Assembly: GCA_037142515.1 (NCBI GenBank)
Contig: JBAXAM010000012.1
Coordinates: forward strand, 1 to 33,230
Direction: 5' to 3'
Source of the DNA: JBAXAM01 sp037142515
GTDB lineage: Bacteria > Pseudomonadota > Gammaproteobacteria > UBA9339
Length of the DNA stretch: 33,230 bases
A program made the translations under genes and the position numbers. The notes beneath the pieces are model-generated. The model did not search any database. It saw nothing but the letters and a program-made list of their open reading frames with translations, and was not told where the DNA came from. Of the stretch, positions 24,134 to 32,065 are shown in pieces; position 1 is the stretch's first letter, and every line of letters starts with the position of its first letter.

Positions 24134-24877
24134 TTATAAGACAAACTTAAAATTTTGTGCAGCGATTAGATCTTTTTCGTCGTTTACTTCTACTGTTTTT
24201 TCTTCAGTTATACAAACTTTTATTCTATAGCCATGTTCTAGGGCGCGCAGTTGTTCCAAAGACTCTGCTTTTTCCAATGGAGTTTGGGGTAGGTTTCTAT
24301 AGAGCAACAAAAAATCGCGGCGAAATGCATAAAGGCCGATATGGTGGTAAGTTGGAGCCATATTTTTACTTGGATCAGTAAAGTATGGAATTGGTGAGCG
24401 AGAAAAATAAAGAGCATCGCCATTTAAAGCGGTAATTACTTTGACGTAGCGATAGTCTGTATATTCTTTTTCCATGTCTAGTTTATGAGCCAAAGTAGAC
24501 ATTTTGAGTTCTTTATCTAATGCAAATGGTGCGACCAGTTGTTCTAACATTTTGGGTTTAATAAATGGCTCGTCTCCCTGCAAATTAATAACTATGTCCA
24601 TATCACTGTATTTTTCAGCAACGGCTGCAACCCGGTCAGATCCGGTTTTTAAGTCTGCGTTCGTCATTTCTACATTGCCGCCGCAATTTCTAATTACAGA
24701 AGCGATTTCTTCACTATCAGTTGCGACGACAACTTTGTTTATAACCTGGCAGCGGTTTGCATTTTCATAAACCCACTGCACCATTGGTTTACCCTGGATC
24801 GGCAAGATTGCTTTTCGTGGCAGTCTAGTTGACTGAATTCTGCTTGGTATTACGCATAAGATTTTCATTGTAGGCAT
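24134..24877 (-). CDS. kdsB: 3-deoxy-manno-octulosonate cytidylyltransferase (CMP-Kdo synthetase)
   Basis: KdsB activates Kdo with CTP to give CMP-Kdo for the LPS inner core. The 247-residue protein has the N-terminal nucleotide-binding motif CVIPSRIQSTRLPRK, then VVATDSEEI, the metal/CTP segment VINLQGDEPFI, YFSRSPIPY, and the late HHIGLYAFRRDFL and LEQLRALEHGYRIKV. Either of two close starts is possible (24877, or 24868 giving MKILCVIPSR); neither has a clear ribosome binding site. It diverges from comEC-msbA-lpxK, and the grouping of kdsB with msbA and lpxK is common in gammaproteobacteria. Confidence 0.95.
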   Translation of the reverse strand: MPTMKILCVIPSRIQSTRLPRKAILPIQGKPMVQWVYENANRCQVINKVVVATDSEEIASVIRNCGGNVEMTNADLKTGSDRVAAVAEKYSDMDIVINLQGDEPFIKPKMLEQLVAPFALDKELKMSTLAHKLDMEKEYTDYRYVKVITALNGDALYFSRSPIPYFTDPSKNMAPTYHHIGLYAFRRDFLLLYRNLPQTPLEKAESLEQLRALEHGYRIKVCITEEKTVEVNDEKDLIAAQNFKFVL

Positions 24878-24925
24878 TTTATTTAAAAAACACGGTGATG
24901 TACAATTTTTTTATTATTTATAATC

Positions 24926-25978
24926 GTGTTCATGCATCTTTGGATCATAACATTTTTTTTAGGTGTCTATACATTAGCTTTTTGTAGAGAATTGCCGAGC
25001 TTATACTGGCTATTTGTATTGCCTCCAATATTTATATTTCAAAAAATTAAAAAATTCACAACTTACATTCTAATTTATGCAATTGGATTTTGTTTTGCTC
25101 TTGCCTATACCCATTGGATTACCTTGTGGAGCTTGCCTTCTGAGCTTGAGGGCAAAAAATTATTGATAACTGGATACGTTACTTCAATACCAGTTACAAA
25201 AACTCATTATACGAGTTTTGAATTTAAAACAAGCAGCATTGCTAATACAAAAATAGCGACCAAGCTGAAACTCAATTGGTATGGTCAATATACTGAAAAA
25301 TTATATGCAGGGGATAAGTGGCAATTGTTAGTGCGGCTAAAGCGGCCACATGGCACTTTAAACCCTGGTGGGTTTGATTTGGAGAAACACCTATTAGTAC
25401 ATCATATTCGCGCTACCGGTTATGTAGTTGCTGATGATTTTAACAAAATTATTAGTTCCCATTGGTATCATTATCCATTGACCAAGCTGCGCCAATATTT
25501 GCTAATTAAAATACGAGCCACTTTGCACTCTGACGAGCTTGCGCCAATAATTATAGCTTTGGTAACTGGGTCGGAGAACGAAATTACGCAAAACCAGTGG
25601 GATGTTATGCGCAATACTGGTACGAGTTATCTCGTGGCTATTTCTGGGTTACACATTGGCTTGGTTGCTAGTATTGTTCTAGTATTGGTACGGTTTTTAT
25701 GGTGCAGGTCAAGACGCTTGCCGCTTGTGATGCCAGCACGTGAGGCTGGAATTATTGCTGGATTATTTGTAGGTTTTATCTATGGGGCGATTTCTGGTTT
25801 TTCGATACCAACACAGCGTGCATTAGTTATGCTGGTTATGTTTAGTTTGGCTGCATTGTTTAGGCGCCATACGCAGCTATGGAATGCGTGGCTCTGGTCG
25901 CTATTTTTAGTATTGATAATTGATCCGCTTGCTCCATTGACTATGGGTTTTTGGCTGTCTTTTACCGTATGCAACTGA
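24926..25978 (+). pseudogene. comEC: comEC, 5' fragment (competence channel, broken)
   Basis: ComEC is the inner-membrane channel for DNA uptake in natural transformation. This 350-codon frame covers the N-terminal membrane helices, the DUF4131/OB-like soluble part (about 70-170) and the first half of the Competence domain, with NTGTSYLVAISGLHIGLVAS and GFSIPTQRALVML. It runs normally to GFWLSF and then ends within four residues in a shifted frame. Relatives continue from FWLSF with a further membrane helix of about 20-30 residues before the QLIVTIALLPLTLL-like segment. Here that piece is absent and the reading frame changes. The start is GTG 24926 or ATG 24932; no strong Shine-Dalgarno is visible. 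Confidence 0.85.
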
Positions 25979-27144
25979 TAGTTACGATTGCTTTATTGCC
26001 GTTGACTCTATTATTTTTTCAACAATTTTCACTGACGACGCTAGCAGCTAATTTACTTGCCATGCCGGGTGTATGTTTAATTATAGTGCCAGTTAGTTTG
26101 TTTGGGGTCTTATGCTTGTTGTTTTCCAATTATTTTGGTAGCTTGATTTTATTGTTTGGTGCGAAGTTGTTGCACCTTGTTTGGTGGTGGTTAGTTCTAG
26201 TTGCTGGTTTTTCTTGGGGTAGTTGGTATCATCCAATTTATAACTGGTGGATATTAATTGCAGCTGGTGTTGGTGTTTTATTACTATTTGCGCCGCGTGG
26301 TTTTCCAGCAAAATATTTGGGGGTGGTTTGGCTATTACCTTTATTTTTTTATACGCCAAATAAACCTAAGCCGAATGAAGTATGGTTTACTCTGCTTGAT
26401 GTAGGGCAGGGGTTGTCAGCTGTAGTTCAAACAGCAAACCATATGTTACTTTACGATACAGGACCAAGGTTTCTTGATCATGATGTTGGTGCAACGATTA
26501 TTGTTCCATATTTGCGTTTGCAGGGAACTAAAAGTATAGATATCATGGTCGTTAGTCATGGAGATGCTGATCATAGTGGTGGTGCTGAGTCTATTTTAAA
26601 AGCATTACCAGTTAAAAATATTCTTACCAGCGCTGTAGAAAAATTTTCTCCACGCATTGTCCAGGCTTGTACTTCTGGACAAAATTGGCAGTGGGATGGC
26701 GTCGATTTTCAAATTTTATCGCCGCCAAGCAACGCGCCACTTGTTGGAAATGAGGCTTCGTGCGTGCTTAAAATCACCCAGGGAACAAAAAGTATTTTAT
26801 TGACTGGCGATATCGAACAAGACAGCGAAAATTTATTAGTAAAAAATTATGGTACCAGCTTAAAAAGCACAATTTTGGTAGTTCCACATCATGGTAGCGC
26901 TACTTCATCGACGCAAAGTTTAATTGATTTTGTGCAGCCAAAGTATGCATTATTTCCCACGGGTTATAAAAATCGCTTCCATTTTCCTCATAAAGCAATT
27001 GTAGCGCGTTATATAACGAGCGGTGCTAAGCTGCTAAATACAGCACAAGAAGGTGCAATTACTTTCAAATTTGATGATAAATCAGATATACTAGCCATCA
27101 CTTCATACAGAGAAAAAGAACAGCATTTTTGGAATTATAAATAA
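25951..27144 (+). pseudogene. comEC: comEC, 3' fragment (rest of Competence domain and metallo-beta-lactamase domain)
   Basis: This frame picks up where the 5' fragment fails: MQLIVTIALLPLTLLFFQQFSL with further membrane helices, then a metallo-beta-lactamase-type domain (about 145-390) with DVGQGLSAVV, VVSHGDADHSGG and ILVVPHHGSATSS, as expected for the ComEC C terminus. The only upstream start (TTG 25951) overlaps the first fragment, has no ribosome binding site, and is probably just where the frame opens. The two pieces sit in different frames and lack about 20-30 residues between them, so full-length ComEC cannot be made. The soluble domain is intact in sequence and could still be expressed by chance. 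The stop lies 3 bp before msbA. Confidence 0.83.
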
Positions 27145-27147
27145 ATT

Positions 27148-28920
27148 ATGAACAAAAAACCTGAAAACCTTATTAATCCCTATAGCAGTTGGTTGGTCTA
27201 TTTAAAACTTCTAAAATCTGTTGCACCATACTGGTTGTTTTTTGTAATCGGTATCATTGGAACAGTCTTGGCTGCTGGAACCGATGCTGCTATGCTGTAT
27301 GGTATAAAGCCGCTTATGGATCATTGGGATTCCATTGTTAAGCATACGCAGTGGTGGTTTGCTTGGCTGCCATTAATTGTTGTTGGCGTGCTTTTGGTGC
27401 GTGGTTTTGCCAATTTTCTCTCTAACTATTTCCTGTCTTGTGTTGGCCGCAATATTGTGCGTGATTTTCGGCAACGTATTTTTGCCCATTTAATGCATTT
27501 GCCTGCTGAGTACTATGACAAAGAATCTTCAGGTAAATTGTTATCAACTTTGATTTATAATACAGAGCAAGTTGCAGGGGCCTCTACGGAAGCATTACTG
27601 ACATTTCTACAAGAAGGCATGCTGCTGATTTGGTTGCTTATTGTCATGTTTAATCTTAGCTGGCTATTAACATTAATATTTATAGCTACGGCGCCAATTA
27701 TTTCGGTCATTATACGGTATTGTTCTAAGCGACTGCGTCATTTAAGCACTAATGTGCAAGTGAGTATGGGCGATATTACGCACGTGGCAGAAGAAGGAAT
27801 TGAAAACTACAAAGTGGTGCGCGTATTTGGTGGCGAAGAATACGAAAAACAGAAATTTTTTGCAGTAACCAACCGAAATCGGCAGCGTGAAATGAAAGTG
27901 ATTGCTACTGATTCTTTGGGTGCATCTTTAACTCAGATTGTTACTGCAGTTCCAATTGCGATAATTATATTTGTTGCCACCAATCCTTTGTTTCATAATA
28001 TTACTATAGGTGGTTTTGGCGCTTTTATTGCGACGACCTTACATTTACTTACACCGCTGAAGCGTCTTACGAAGGTTAATGTCGTAATTCAAAAAGGCGT
28101 TGCTGGAGCACACAGTATTTTTGCTCTCTTAGATGAAGAGAGGGAAAAAGACCTTGGTACTAAAACTGTTGTGCGTGCTTTGGGAGGTATTGAATATAAA
28201 AACGTTAATTTTAGTTATCCACGTACGAAAAAACGAGTGTTACGTGATATTAGTTTTAAAGTGGAGCCAGGGCAGAATATTGCCTTAGTTGGGCGTTCTG
28301 GCAGTGGTAAAACAACGTTAGTTGGTTTATTGCCGCGTTTTTATGATGTTGCTTATGGAGAGATTCTGCTTGATGGAGTAAATATTCAAAATTATAAGCT
28401 ACTTGATTTGCGCAAACAATTATCTATAGTTTCGCAGCACTTAACATTATTTAATGACACAATTGCTCGCAATATTGCTTATGGATCATTGCAAGATGTA
28501 ACCGATGCTAAAATTATGCAGGTATCTGAAGCAGCGTATGTTTTAGATTTTGTAAAAAATTTGCCGGATGGATTAAATACTATGGTTGGAGAAAATGGCC
28601 TGTTATTATCTGGAGGACAGCGGCAGCGAATTGCCATTGCTCGCGCGTTGTTAAAAGATGCTCCGATTCTAATTTTAGATGAAGCAACTTCTGCGCTTGA
28701 TACTGAGTCAGAGCGTTATATCCAGTCGGCGCTTGAAGTGTTAATGAAGAAACGTACGACCTTGGTTATTGCCCATCGCCTATCAACGGTTGAGCGGGCT
28801 GATAAAATCATAGTGCTTGATCATGGAAACATTCTTGAAGCTGGGACTCATAAAGAGCTTTTAGAGCTAAATGGACAATATGCTAAGTTATATAAATTGC
28901 AGTTTAAGGATCATGATTAA
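27148..28920 (+). CDS. msbA: Lipid A export ATP-binding/permease protein MsbA
   Basis: MsbA flips lipid A-core across the inner membrane. The 590-residue half-transporter has six membrane helices (about 25-315) and an ATPase domain with Walker A GRSGSGKTT (382-390), Q-loop SIVSQHLTLF, signature LSGGQRQR (487-494), Walker B ILILDEATSALD (Asp511-Glu512) and H-loop IAHRLSTVERAD. All motifs are intact. There is no N-terminal C39 peptidase domain, so it is not the exporter of the double-glycine peptides. It starts 3 bp after comEC and overlaps lpxK by 8 bp, giving an LPS operon comEC-msbA-lpxK. Confidence 0.95.
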   Translation: MNKKPENLINPYSSWLVYLKLLKSVAPYWLFFVIGIIGTVLAAGTDAAMLYGIKPLMDHWDSIVKHTQWWFAWLPLIVVGVLLVRGFANFLSNYFLSCVGRNIVRDFRQRIFAHLMHLPAEYYDKESSGKLLSTLIYNTEQVAGASTEALLTFLQEGMLLIWLLIVMFNLSWLLTLIFIATAPIISVIIRYCSKRLRHLSTNVQVSMGDITHVAEEGIENYKVVRVFGGEEYEKQKFFAVTNRNRQREMKVIATDSLGASLTQIVTAVPIAIIIFVATNPLFHNITIGGFGAFIATTLHLLTPLKRLTKVNVVIQKGVAGAHSIFALLDEEREKDLGTKTVVRALGGIEYKNVNFSYPRTKKRVLRDISFKVEPGQNIALVGRSGSGKTTLVGLLPRFYDVAYGEILLDGVNIQNYKLLDLRKQLSIVSQHLTLFNDTIARNIAYGSLQDVTDAKIMQVSEAAYVLDFVKNLPDGLNTMVGENGLLLSGGQRQRIAIARALLKDAPILILDEATSALDTESERYIQSALEVLMKKRTTLVIAHRLSTVERADKIIVLDHGNILEAGTHKELLELNGQYAKLYKLQFKDHD

Positions 28921-29905
28921 TCTTACTCCGCCTAAATTTTGGTATAAAAAAAGTATTATTAGCTATGTACTGTTGCCATTTAGCTTTATTTATCTCGTGG
29001 TTATTAGTTTACGCAAATTTTATTATCAAATTTTTCCAGGACAGAAACTCCCAGTTCCAATAATAATTGTTGGTAATATCACAGTCGGTGGAGCGGGAAA
29101 AACCCCTCTAGTCATTTACTTAGCAGAGCTTTTAAAAAACAATGGTTATAACCCAGGTATTATAAGCCGTGGTTATGGTGGAAAAAGTAAAAATTATCCT
29201 TTGCTAGTTACGTCGGGAAGTAAAGTAGAAGAGGTTGGTGATGAGGCGTTGTTAATTGCGCGGCGTACACAGTGTCCTATGATTGTTGGTCCGAAAAAAA
29301 ACACCGCCATTCGTGCTTTGCTTGCAGATGGGAGATGTAGTGTTGTTATTAGCGATGATGGGCTTCAGCATTATGCTTTGCCGCGGGATATTGAAATTGC
29401 AGTGATTGATGCCTTCCTTTCCTTTGGTAATGAATTTTGCCTGCCTGCCGGACCTTTGCGCGAACCCATCGCGCGATTGCAGCAAGTCGATTTTATTGTA
29501 AAAAATTACAATATGCATTTTAGTGATGATGAGAGCGGTATGCTTTTAGAGCCAATTGGTTTTTATAGTTTAAAAAATTCAGCAATAACTAAAACAATTA
29601 ATGAATTTAGCTTGGCTTTTTCCAGGAAAGCTATCCATGCAATTGCTGGTATTGGCAATCCACAGAGGTTTTTTAGCACCCTGCGCCAGTTAGGCTTATT
29701 AAACGTGATTGAGCACCCATTTCCGGATCATTATAGTTTTAGGGCTAGTGATCTTTTGTTTGATGGTGGAGTTGTAATAATGACCGAGAAAGATGCTGTT
29801 AAATGTGATACAATCGCTGGTGAGAATTGTTGGTATTTAAAGATTGAAGCTAAGTTAAGTGACAAGCTTGTTAAGCAAGTGTTAAATAAATTGTATAATT
29901 TATAG
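28913..29905 (+). CDS. lpxK: Tetraacyldisaccharide 4'-kinase (lipid A)
   Basis: LpxK adds the 4'-phosphate to the lipid A precursor at the inner membrane. I start at ATG 28913 (330 aa, MINLTPPKFWYKK), the usual N terminus. A longer frame from 28871 lies inside msbA. Motifs are one N-terminal hydrophobic helix (about 15-33), the P-loop GNITVGGAGKTPL (54-66), ISRGYGG, DEALLIARR, ISDDGLQHYALPRDIEIAVID, and the late GNPQRFF and MTEKDAVKC. It overlaps the msbA stop by 8 bp, indicating translational coupling. A small hypothetical gene follows, with its ribosome binding site at the lpxK stop. Confidence 0.95.
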   Translation: MINLTPPKFWYKKSIISYVLLPFSFIYLVVISLRKFYYQIFPGQKLPVPIIIVGNITVGGAGKTPLVIYLAELLKNNGYNPGIISRGYGGKSKNYPLLVTSGSKVEEVGDEALLIARRTQCPMIVGPKKNTAIRALLADGRCSVVISDDGLQHYALPRDIEIAVIDAFLSFGNEFCLPAGPLREPIARLQQVDFIVKNYNMHFSDDESGMLLEPIGFYSLKNSAITKTINEFSLAFSRKAIHAIAGIGNPQRFFSTLRQLGLLNVIEHPFPDHYSFRASDLLFDGGVVIMTEKDAVKCDTIAGENCWYLKIEAKLSDKLVKQVLNKLYNL

Positions 29906-29914
29906 GAGATTTAT

Positions 29915-30235
29915 ATGACTGACTCGTCAAAAACCGCTAGTAAATTTGATCTACAAAAGTTCATCGGTGATGTTAAGTCAATGCTTGGACCTGTAGCAAT
30001 TCCCGAGGCAAGTAAAGACGATCCTCTTGGATATTGCTTATCTGAGCTGAGCAAACTTGTTAAAGATATGGCAGATAGCCATTCTAAACAGGCCGATACC
30101 ATTGCCAAAATCAGCTCTATGTTAGGAACGTTGCATCAAGAGGTAGCCAGTATTCGCGGTAATAAAGTGCCAAGTAGCTCGGCGGCTACTAGCGAAGTTA
30201 AGCCCGCTGCTGGCGAGACCAAAGAAACCAAGTAA
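29915..30235 (+). CDS. Small hypothetical protein, last gene of the lpxK operon
   Basis: I do not recognise this 106-residue protein. It has no signal peptide or membrane helix. Residues about 10-25 and 45-85 look helical and amphipathic (SELSKLVKDMADSHSKQ, TIAKISSMLGTLHQEVASI). The last 25 residues are Ser/Ala/Glu/Lys-rich and probably disordered. An AGGAG sequence overlapping the lpxK stop lies 6 nt before the ATG, so it is very likely a real gene co-expressed with msbA-lpxK. A heptad-like middle would suit a small coiled-coil oligomer; function is unknown. Confidence 0.75.
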   Translation: MTDSSKTASKFDLQKFIGDVKSMLGPVAIPEASKDDPLGYCLSELSKLVKDMADSHSKQADTIAKISSMLGTLHQEVASIRGNKVPSSSAATSEVKPAAGETKETK

Positions 30236-30337
30236 AGTGTGGAGGTTACACATAAGCTGTAAACGTGATACTTCCTAATAAAGTCGTAATTATTTGATTT
30301 AAATATATTTAGCTTTGAATGTTCGGCGTTTTATTTT

Positions 30338-30383
30338 TTAAGGGGTAAAGATATGGTTTATCGATCAAATCAACACCCCTTAA
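30338..30383. other. Long dyad between convergent genes
   Basis: TTAAGGGGT (30338-30346) pairs with ACCCCTTAA (30375-30383) across a 28-nt loop that itself contains a partly symmetric ATCGAT-centred segment. It lies between the stop of the small hypothetical gene (30235) and the stop of the convergent Cys-rich peptide gene (30393). T runs precede rather than follow the stem on both strands, so it is not a classic terminator. The rest of 30236-30392 shows nothing else I can name. Confidence 0.45.
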
Positions 30384-30392
30384 TTATAAAAA

Positions 30393-30671
30393 CTATGACT
30401 GCTTATAACACTCGCCTGAATCACCAGATGATCTTGTCATATGTCCTTCTATATAAAATTGAAAGTCTCCAAACCATCCTCTTGTGTGATCAAATGCCTT
30501 TTCTTCGCATATAAGTTTCTTACACTCAGCGAAACACTTTTCTTTTTCTGTATATTCAACTTCACGCATAAGTTTAACACCATCTCCTAGTCTATAATAC
30601 ACGTGATAACCACAATAACACTCATGACCACCGCTAACTAACGATCGCTCATTGAAACTTAAATATCTCAT
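30393..30671 (-). CDS. Cysteine-rich double-glycine-leader secreted peptide precursor
   Basis: The 92-residue product begins MRYLSFNERSLVSGG, with Leu-12, Glu-8, Val-4, Gly-2 and Gly-1, a pattern close to the leaders of class II microcins (MR-x-L-...-VSGG). The predicted mature peptide (residues 16-92, 77 aa) has six Cys (18, 20, 46, 50, 55, 88), including a C-x3-C-x4-C cluster in a charged helix-like segment, and an aromatic, glycine-containing C-terminal half. An even number of Cys suggests up to three disulfides after export. TAGGAG lies 5 nt before the ATG. The gene stands alone, with no exporter or immunity gene beside it. I do not recognise a family for the mature part; toxin, bacteriocin or host-directed effector are all open. 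Confidence 0.75.
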   Translation of the reverse strand: MRYLSFNERSLVSGGHECYCGYHVYYRLGDGVKLMREVEYTEKEKCFAECKKLICEEKAFDHTRGWFGDFQFYIEGHMTRSSGDSGECYKQS

Positions 30672-30844
30672 GCTTTCTCCTATTTTGATTAAAATATTTG
30701 CTTATTTATAGTCGATATTACCCATACGGGTCCAAAAAATGTAGTATATACTTGCTGATTTTGCAAAAGTTTTTCTTTGTTTTCTTTTCTGGCTAAAAAA
30801 TATTAAAATTCGACATATAAATATTTTACCTAAAACAACATATC

Positions 30845-30903
30845 GGTGGCCACAGGCTTCAGCCTGCATTTTCTAGCAGCGCAAGCTAAAGCTTGCGGTT
30901 ACC
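30845..30903. repeat. REP-like inverted pair of hairpins
   Basis: Two 23-bp units face each other (30845-30867, and 30881-30903 on the opposite strand), joined by 13 bp. Each opens GGT, then a two-purine step, CC, and holds a short palindrome: CAGGCT-TC-AGCCTG on the left and CGCAAGCT-AA-AGCTTGCG on the right. The units differ at six positions, all transitions, and one G-C pair in the left stem is an A-T pair in the right stem, a compensatory change. This is the look of a REP/BIME-type element. It begins 10 bp beyond the end of the transposase remnant. Confidence 0.65.
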
Positions 30904-30913
30904 AATCATTTTG

Positions 30914-31240
30914 TTAGTAGTGTTTTATGCCGCCAAACATATACCAAATACTCACACAACTTGATAATTTTAAATGGTTCCCTCCAAACATGATCAGCGC
31001 TTGGTTTTGCCGTTCTAAAGTACCCAGCGGTTTATTGCTTGGTTTGTCGCGTTTTTTTGAAACTAAGCTTTTTGCCCCTTATTCCCTATAAGTTCTTAAC
31101 AATCTTTTTATTTGACGGCGGCTTATTTTTAAAATCTTACTGGCTTCACTTTGACCTAATGCACCACTTTTAAGTTTTTCTAAAATCTGTCCCCGTAAAA
31201 TTTCTCGTTGACTCATAGTAATGAGTTCTTCTATAGCCAT
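30914..31240 (-). pseudogene. Transposase remnant (ISNCY/IS1202-like N terminus)
   Basis: From ATG 31240 a 53-codon frame reads MAIEELITMSQREILRGQIL, then a helix-turn-helix with LGQSEASKILKISRRQIKRLLRTYRE, stopping at 31079. Reading through that TAA, the same frame continues GAKSLVSKKRDKPSNKPL, the segment that normally follows the HTH in transposases of this group (R-x-G-x-x-GLVSK-x-RGKPSN). After that the resemblance fades and a second stop comes at 30914. The gene is therefore truncated and carries an in-frame nonsense codon. The catalytic DDE core is missing. Family assignment rests on recalled N-terminal pattern, so is moderate. Confidence 0.7.
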
Positions 31241-31269
31241 GTTTTGTGTCCTCACTTTTATGTTTAAAA

Positions 31270-31313
31270 GGGGATATTTTAACTTTGCTAAGAGGGGACA
31301 TCTCTACTTTGCT
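31270..31313. mobile_element. IS end with two tandem GGGGA-type repeats
   Basis: GGGGATATTTTAACTTTGCT (31270-31289) and GGGGACATCTCTACTTTGCT (31294-31313) are two 20-bp copies with a 24-bp period, located just upstream of the transposase-remnant start. Repeats of this kind at the terminus are characteristic of IS elements whose transposase binds the end in tandem. No matching second end is seen on the other side of the remnant. Confidence 0.5.
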
Positions 31314-31333
31314 CTAACACAAAATCCCTACAA

Positions 31334-31362
31334 TTGACTTTAGTGAATTAAGTGGTTACGAT
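31334..31362 (+). promoter_or_regulatory. Promoter of tRNA-Asn
   Basis: TTGACT (31334-31339, five of six consensus) and TACGAT (31357-31362, four of six) are 17 nt apart. Transcription would begin near 31369, about 20 nt before the mature tRNA. Confidence 0.6.
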
Positions 31363-31388
31363 GCAAACCAATGAATAGCATTCAGTAT

Positions 31389-31463
<75 letters not shown>

Positions 31464-31537
31464 GATAAATCAAGGCTTTCAACCAATTTCCCGTTTTTAT
31501 CAAATCTCTCAAAGCTACCCATGTGCTACCTTTAGAT

Positions 31538-31561
31538 GCACTTTTGATTAAACAAAAGTGC
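31538..31561. other. 9-bp hairpin downstream of tRNA-Asn
   Basis: GCACTTTTG (31538-31546) pairs perfectly with CAAAAGTGC (31553-31561) across a 6-nt loop. It starts 75 nt after the tRNA. No T tract follows on the plus strand, so it is at best an atypical terminator or an RNA-processing structure. Confidence 0.5.
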
Positions 31562-31587
31562 GTTCAAGCACATCTTTAACCAAAATA

Positions 31588-31610
31588 AAAGGAGGCTGCA
31601 AATGGGATAG
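31588..31610 (+). other. Strong Shine-Dalgarno followed by a two-codon frame
   Basis: AAAGGAGG (31588-31595) lies an ideal 7 nt before ATG GGA TAG (31602-31610). A near-perfect ribosome binding site with an immediate stop is either the scar of a lost gene or a minimal start-stop element. Within the otherwise gene-free 31464-31720 stretch this, the hairpin at 31538-31561 and the hairpin at 31663-31683 are all I see. Confidence 0.4.
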
Positions 31611-31662
31611 AAAACATAACTAAAAATACAATTTAATTTTCGTTATAAACAAGGCGCGTCAT

Positions 31663-31683
31663 CGGAGTGTTAACAGCACTCCG
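31663..31683. other. Hairpin in the likely leader of the 31721 gene
   Basis: CGGAGTG (31663-31669) pairs with CACTCCG (31677-31683) across a 7-nt loop, and the flanking T-A pair extends it. It ends 37 nt before the ATG at 31721 and has no T tract, so it may be a 5'-leader structure rather than a terminator. Confidence 0.4.
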
Positions 31684-31720
31684 ACAACGCTAAACATAAC
31701 AACCTGATCAAGAGGTCACT

Positions 31721-32056
31721 ATGTCTAATGACAGCATAATCGCTGGGCAATTGTCTGGCAATTTAAATTTTCAAACGGCGCAAAAAATGATTCAGAGGCT
31801 TCTAACCCACGATAGAATAAAAACAGCGTTAGATGAAGGAAGAGTTATAAATCATGCGTCAAACAATAAACCAGAAGTAAAAATAGGAGCGTTTACCAAG
31901 GAAGAATTAGCTATAAAACTTGGCATAAGCACAAAAGAGCTTGATAAGCTTAAACGCCCAAACTTTTACAAAGATATGGCAAGTAAAATTTCCTTTCCAT
32001 TAATTCGCCTGTATTGTTCTATCAAGTTCGTAGATGGTGAACATAAAGGCGAATAG
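31721..32056 (+). CDS. Hypothetical protein with a helix-turn-helix-like segment
   Basis: I do not recognise this 111-residue protein. It has no signal peptide or membrane helix. The stretch GAFTKEELAIKLGISTKELDKLKRP (about 57-81) resembles a short helix-turn-helix, where an ELA-x-x-LGIS-type turn sits between two helices, so DNA binding is possible. A C-terminal hydrophobic segment (FPLIRLYCSIKF) follows. AGAGGT is placed 4 nt before the ATG. It lies between tRNA-Asn and an Rpn nuclease in what looks like an accessory stretch. A role as a small regulator is a guess. Confidence 0.65.
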   Translation: MSNDSIIAGQLSGNLNFQTAQKMIQRLLTHDRIKTALDEGRVINHASNNKPEVKIGAFTKEELAIKLGISTKELDKLKRPNFYKDMASKISFPLIRLYCSIKFVDGEHKGE

Positions 32057-32065
32057 ATTTTGTAC

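Noticed and set aside
25951..25978. Programmed ribosomal frameshift joining the two comEC frames
   Set aside because: A frameshift would not restore the missing 20-30 residues, and no slippery heptamer or downstream stem stands out at the junction. Deletion explains it better.
27148..28920. MsbA as the exporter of the double-glycine peptides
   Set aside because: It lacks the N-terminal C39 peptidase domain, begins directly with the membrane part, and sits beside lpxK as MsbA normally does.
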